The notes under the pieces: generated by a model
The model's input: only the letters and a program-made list of their open reading frames with translations
What the model was told of the DNA's origin: nothing
Databases searched by the model: none
Position numbers and translations under genes: made by a program
Part shown: one piece after another, positions 62,745-64,000 of the stretch
Layout: every line of letters begins with the position of its first letter
Position numbering within the stretch: the first letter of the stretch is position 1
NCBI GenBank assembly: GCA_963696325.1
Contig: CAVOJV010000028.1
Span: 1-64,000 of the forward strand
From: CAVOJV01 sp963696325
GTDB lineage: Bacteria > Pseudomonadota > Gammaproteobacteria > Competibacterales > Competibacteraceae
DNA length: 64,000 bases
Direction: 5' to 3'

Positions 62745-64000
62745 ATGGGTGAATCCTCAACGCAGCAGAGCGGTTCTTTCAAATACGCGGTTCTCATCGT
62801 ACTGCTGGTGCTTTCAATCATTTTAATGGGCGTTATCTTCGTATTGCTGGAGCAGCGGGATAGTGTAAACAACGACTATATTCAGATAACCACTGAGCAA
62901 CAACTGCTGTCCCGCAGCGTGGTCACCCAGGCGCTGGAGGCATCTCGGGGGATTGCCGGGGCTTTCGATAGGCTGAAGGAAACCCGTGACCGGTTTGACG
63001 CGATCCTGGCCAGTCAAAAGGGCGGCAACGTGCGGCAAGATAACATCCCAGCGCCACCCAGCGATGTGCTTCCTTTTGTGAAAGATCTGGAGGTCAAGTG
63101 GCAGCAGGTGCGCGCTAGCGTTGATATCATTCTCGCCGGCCGTAAGGCGATGCTGTCGGTCAGTGATTTTGTACCCCTGCTGGAAGGCTTGATACCACAA
63201 CTGCTGGATCTCTCTGAACAAATCGCTACCGGCCTGACTGCTAGCGGCGCCAACACCAAGCAGGTTTATGTCGCCACGCGCCAGTTGTTGCTGGGACAGC
63301 GTATGGAAAGCAACCTCAATCGCATGTTGACTGGGGGCGTAGGCGCGGCGACTGCGGCGGACCGTTTAGGGCGCGACATAAGCCTGTTTGGGAGCGTTTT
63401 AAAAGGGATGACCAGCGGCGATTCGCAGCTTGGTGTCCAAGCGGTTACCAACCCGGACACCGCCGCTAAGGTTGCCGAACTCACGGTGTTGTTCCGCTCT
63501 ATTGAGAAGGAGGCTGGGCTGATTCTGAAAAACTCGCCGGAATTCTTCCAGGTTCAGAATGCCACGCAGGCGATCGCCAGCCAGGGTGATGCCCTGTTGG
63601 AGTCCAGCAGCAACCTGTTGGCCCACTACAAAACCTCGGTCGCTGGCGGCATCAAGGTTTTAGGATTGCACATCAGTCAAAAATATGTTTATGGCATCGG
63701 TTTGCTGGCGCTGATCCTGCTGGTTTTGTTGGCCCGGGAGAACAATCGGGATACCCGGCTGCGCCTGCTAGAAAGCGAGCAACGTAAGCAGGAGACCGAG
63801 GAACAGAACCGGCGTAACCAGGACGCCATTCTTCGCCTCCTGGATGAGTTGGGTGGCCTGGCGGAAGGTGATCTTACGGTGCAGGCCAGCGTAACCGAGG
63901 ATATCACCGGCGCTATCGCCGATTCCGTCAACTACGCCATCGAAGCCCTGCGCGATTTGGTGTCGACCATCAATAACACCTCCGAGTTGATGGCGTCCGC
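62745..64000 (+). CDS. pilJ: Type IV pilus methyl-accepting chemotaxis protein PilJ (N-terminal part; runs off the window)
   Basis: The ATG at 62745 follows AGGAGA. About 418 residues are visible. A first transmembrane helix (YAVLIVLLVLSIILMGVIFV) precedes a periplasmic type IV pili methyl-accepting region (~35-310, with the SLLLGQRM-like QLLLGQRMESNLNRML block). A second helix (YVYGIGLLALILLVLLARE, ~312-331), a HAMP-like helix pair and the start of a linker (LAEGDLTVQASVTEDITGAI) follow. The cytoplasmic signalling tip lies beyond the window. In Pseudomonas PilJ senses pilus retraction and feeds ChpA. Confidence 0.92.
   Translation, partial: MGESSTQQSGSFKYAVLIVLLVLSIILMGVIFVLLEQRDSVNNDYIQITTEQQLLSRSVVTQALEASRGIAGAFDRLKETRDRFDAILASQKGGNVRQDNIPAPPSDVLPFVKDLEVKWQQVRASVDIILAGRKAMLSVSDFVPLLEGLIPQLLDLSEQIATGLTASGANTKQVYVATRQLLLGQRMESNLNRMLTGGVGAATAADRLGRDISLFGSVLKGMTSGDSQLGVQAVTNPDTAAKVAELTVLFRSIEKEAGLILKNSPEFFQVQNATQAIASQGDALLESSSNLLAHYKTSVAGGIKVLGLHISQKYVYGIGLLALILLVLLARENNRDTRLRLLESEQRKQETEEQNRRNQDAILRLLDELGGLAEGDLTVQASVTEDITGAIADSVNYAIEALRDLVSTINNTSELMAS

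Overview
The window reads as a GC-rich Gammaproteobacterium for about 61 of its 64 kb. The support is a Gram-negative envelope gene set (msbA, hldE, waaA, an LpxL-like acyltransferase, mlaA, tonB), proteobacterial ubiquinone genes (ubiE, ubiJ, ubiB), hslVU, a grxC-secB-gpsA block, and a block from yggS/pilT through pyrC', pyrB, pyrR, ruvX, algH, tonB and gshB to pilG-H-I-J that follows the gene order known from Pseudomonas aeruginosa. A Competibacter-like wastewater lineage is a reasonable guess, but the sequence alone does not settle it.

The first ~2.86 kb differ. They hold the remains of a secreted LysM/L,D-transpeptidase with a Pro/Thr-rich linker and of a two-lobed 6-phosphofructokinase, both of a style I associate with Chloroflexota and both broken by many frameshifts. 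The PFK stops mid-lobe at about 2865 and is followed by the tail of an unrelated AMP-forming ligase. An assembly chimera, or a foreign or decayed segment, is likely.

From 3 to 25 kb: a DUF1820 protein, an unrecognised protein, a long aldehyde dehydrogenase, an ATM1-type ABC transporter, then msbA facing an LPS operon (hldE, FAD oxidoreductase, aldo/keto reductase, waaA), the DegQ-type protease, MprF, DedA, a small heat-shock/co-chaperone cluster (hsp20, cbpA, cbpM, second hsp20) behind a good sigma-32 promoter, mlaA, a DUF2007 protein, an acyltransferase, and rpmB-rpmG with a strong terminator. From 25.2 to 25.7 kb there are relics of two insertion sequences: an IS66-type transposase start and an IS200/IS605-type TnpB end with its right-end hairpin. 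Next is the haem operon hemC-hemD-hemX-hemY (minus strand), where hemD and hemX appear naturally fused and carry four apparent frameshifts.

From 30 to 50 kb: argH, a Pat/YfiQ-type acetyltransferase, a PhoX-like lipoprotein phosphatase with a Pho box, a carboxylesterase, zur, an orphan run of three hairpins ending in a terminator, hslVU, the ubiquinone genes, a DJ-1 protein, ctpA, gpmA, and a probable persulfide-response operon (BigR/SqrR-like ArsR, DUF2892, rhodanese) ahead of grxC-secB-gpsA.

From 50 to 64 kb: a sigma-54 activator divergent from pspA and a YiaA/B protein with a matching sigma-54 promoter; yggS divergent from pilT; a tightly overlapped minus-strand unit gshB-tonB-algH-ruvX-pyrR-pyrB-pyrC'; and the start of the Pil-Chp chemosensory operon, with pilJ cut by the window end. 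No rRNA, tRNA or CRISPR array was seen.
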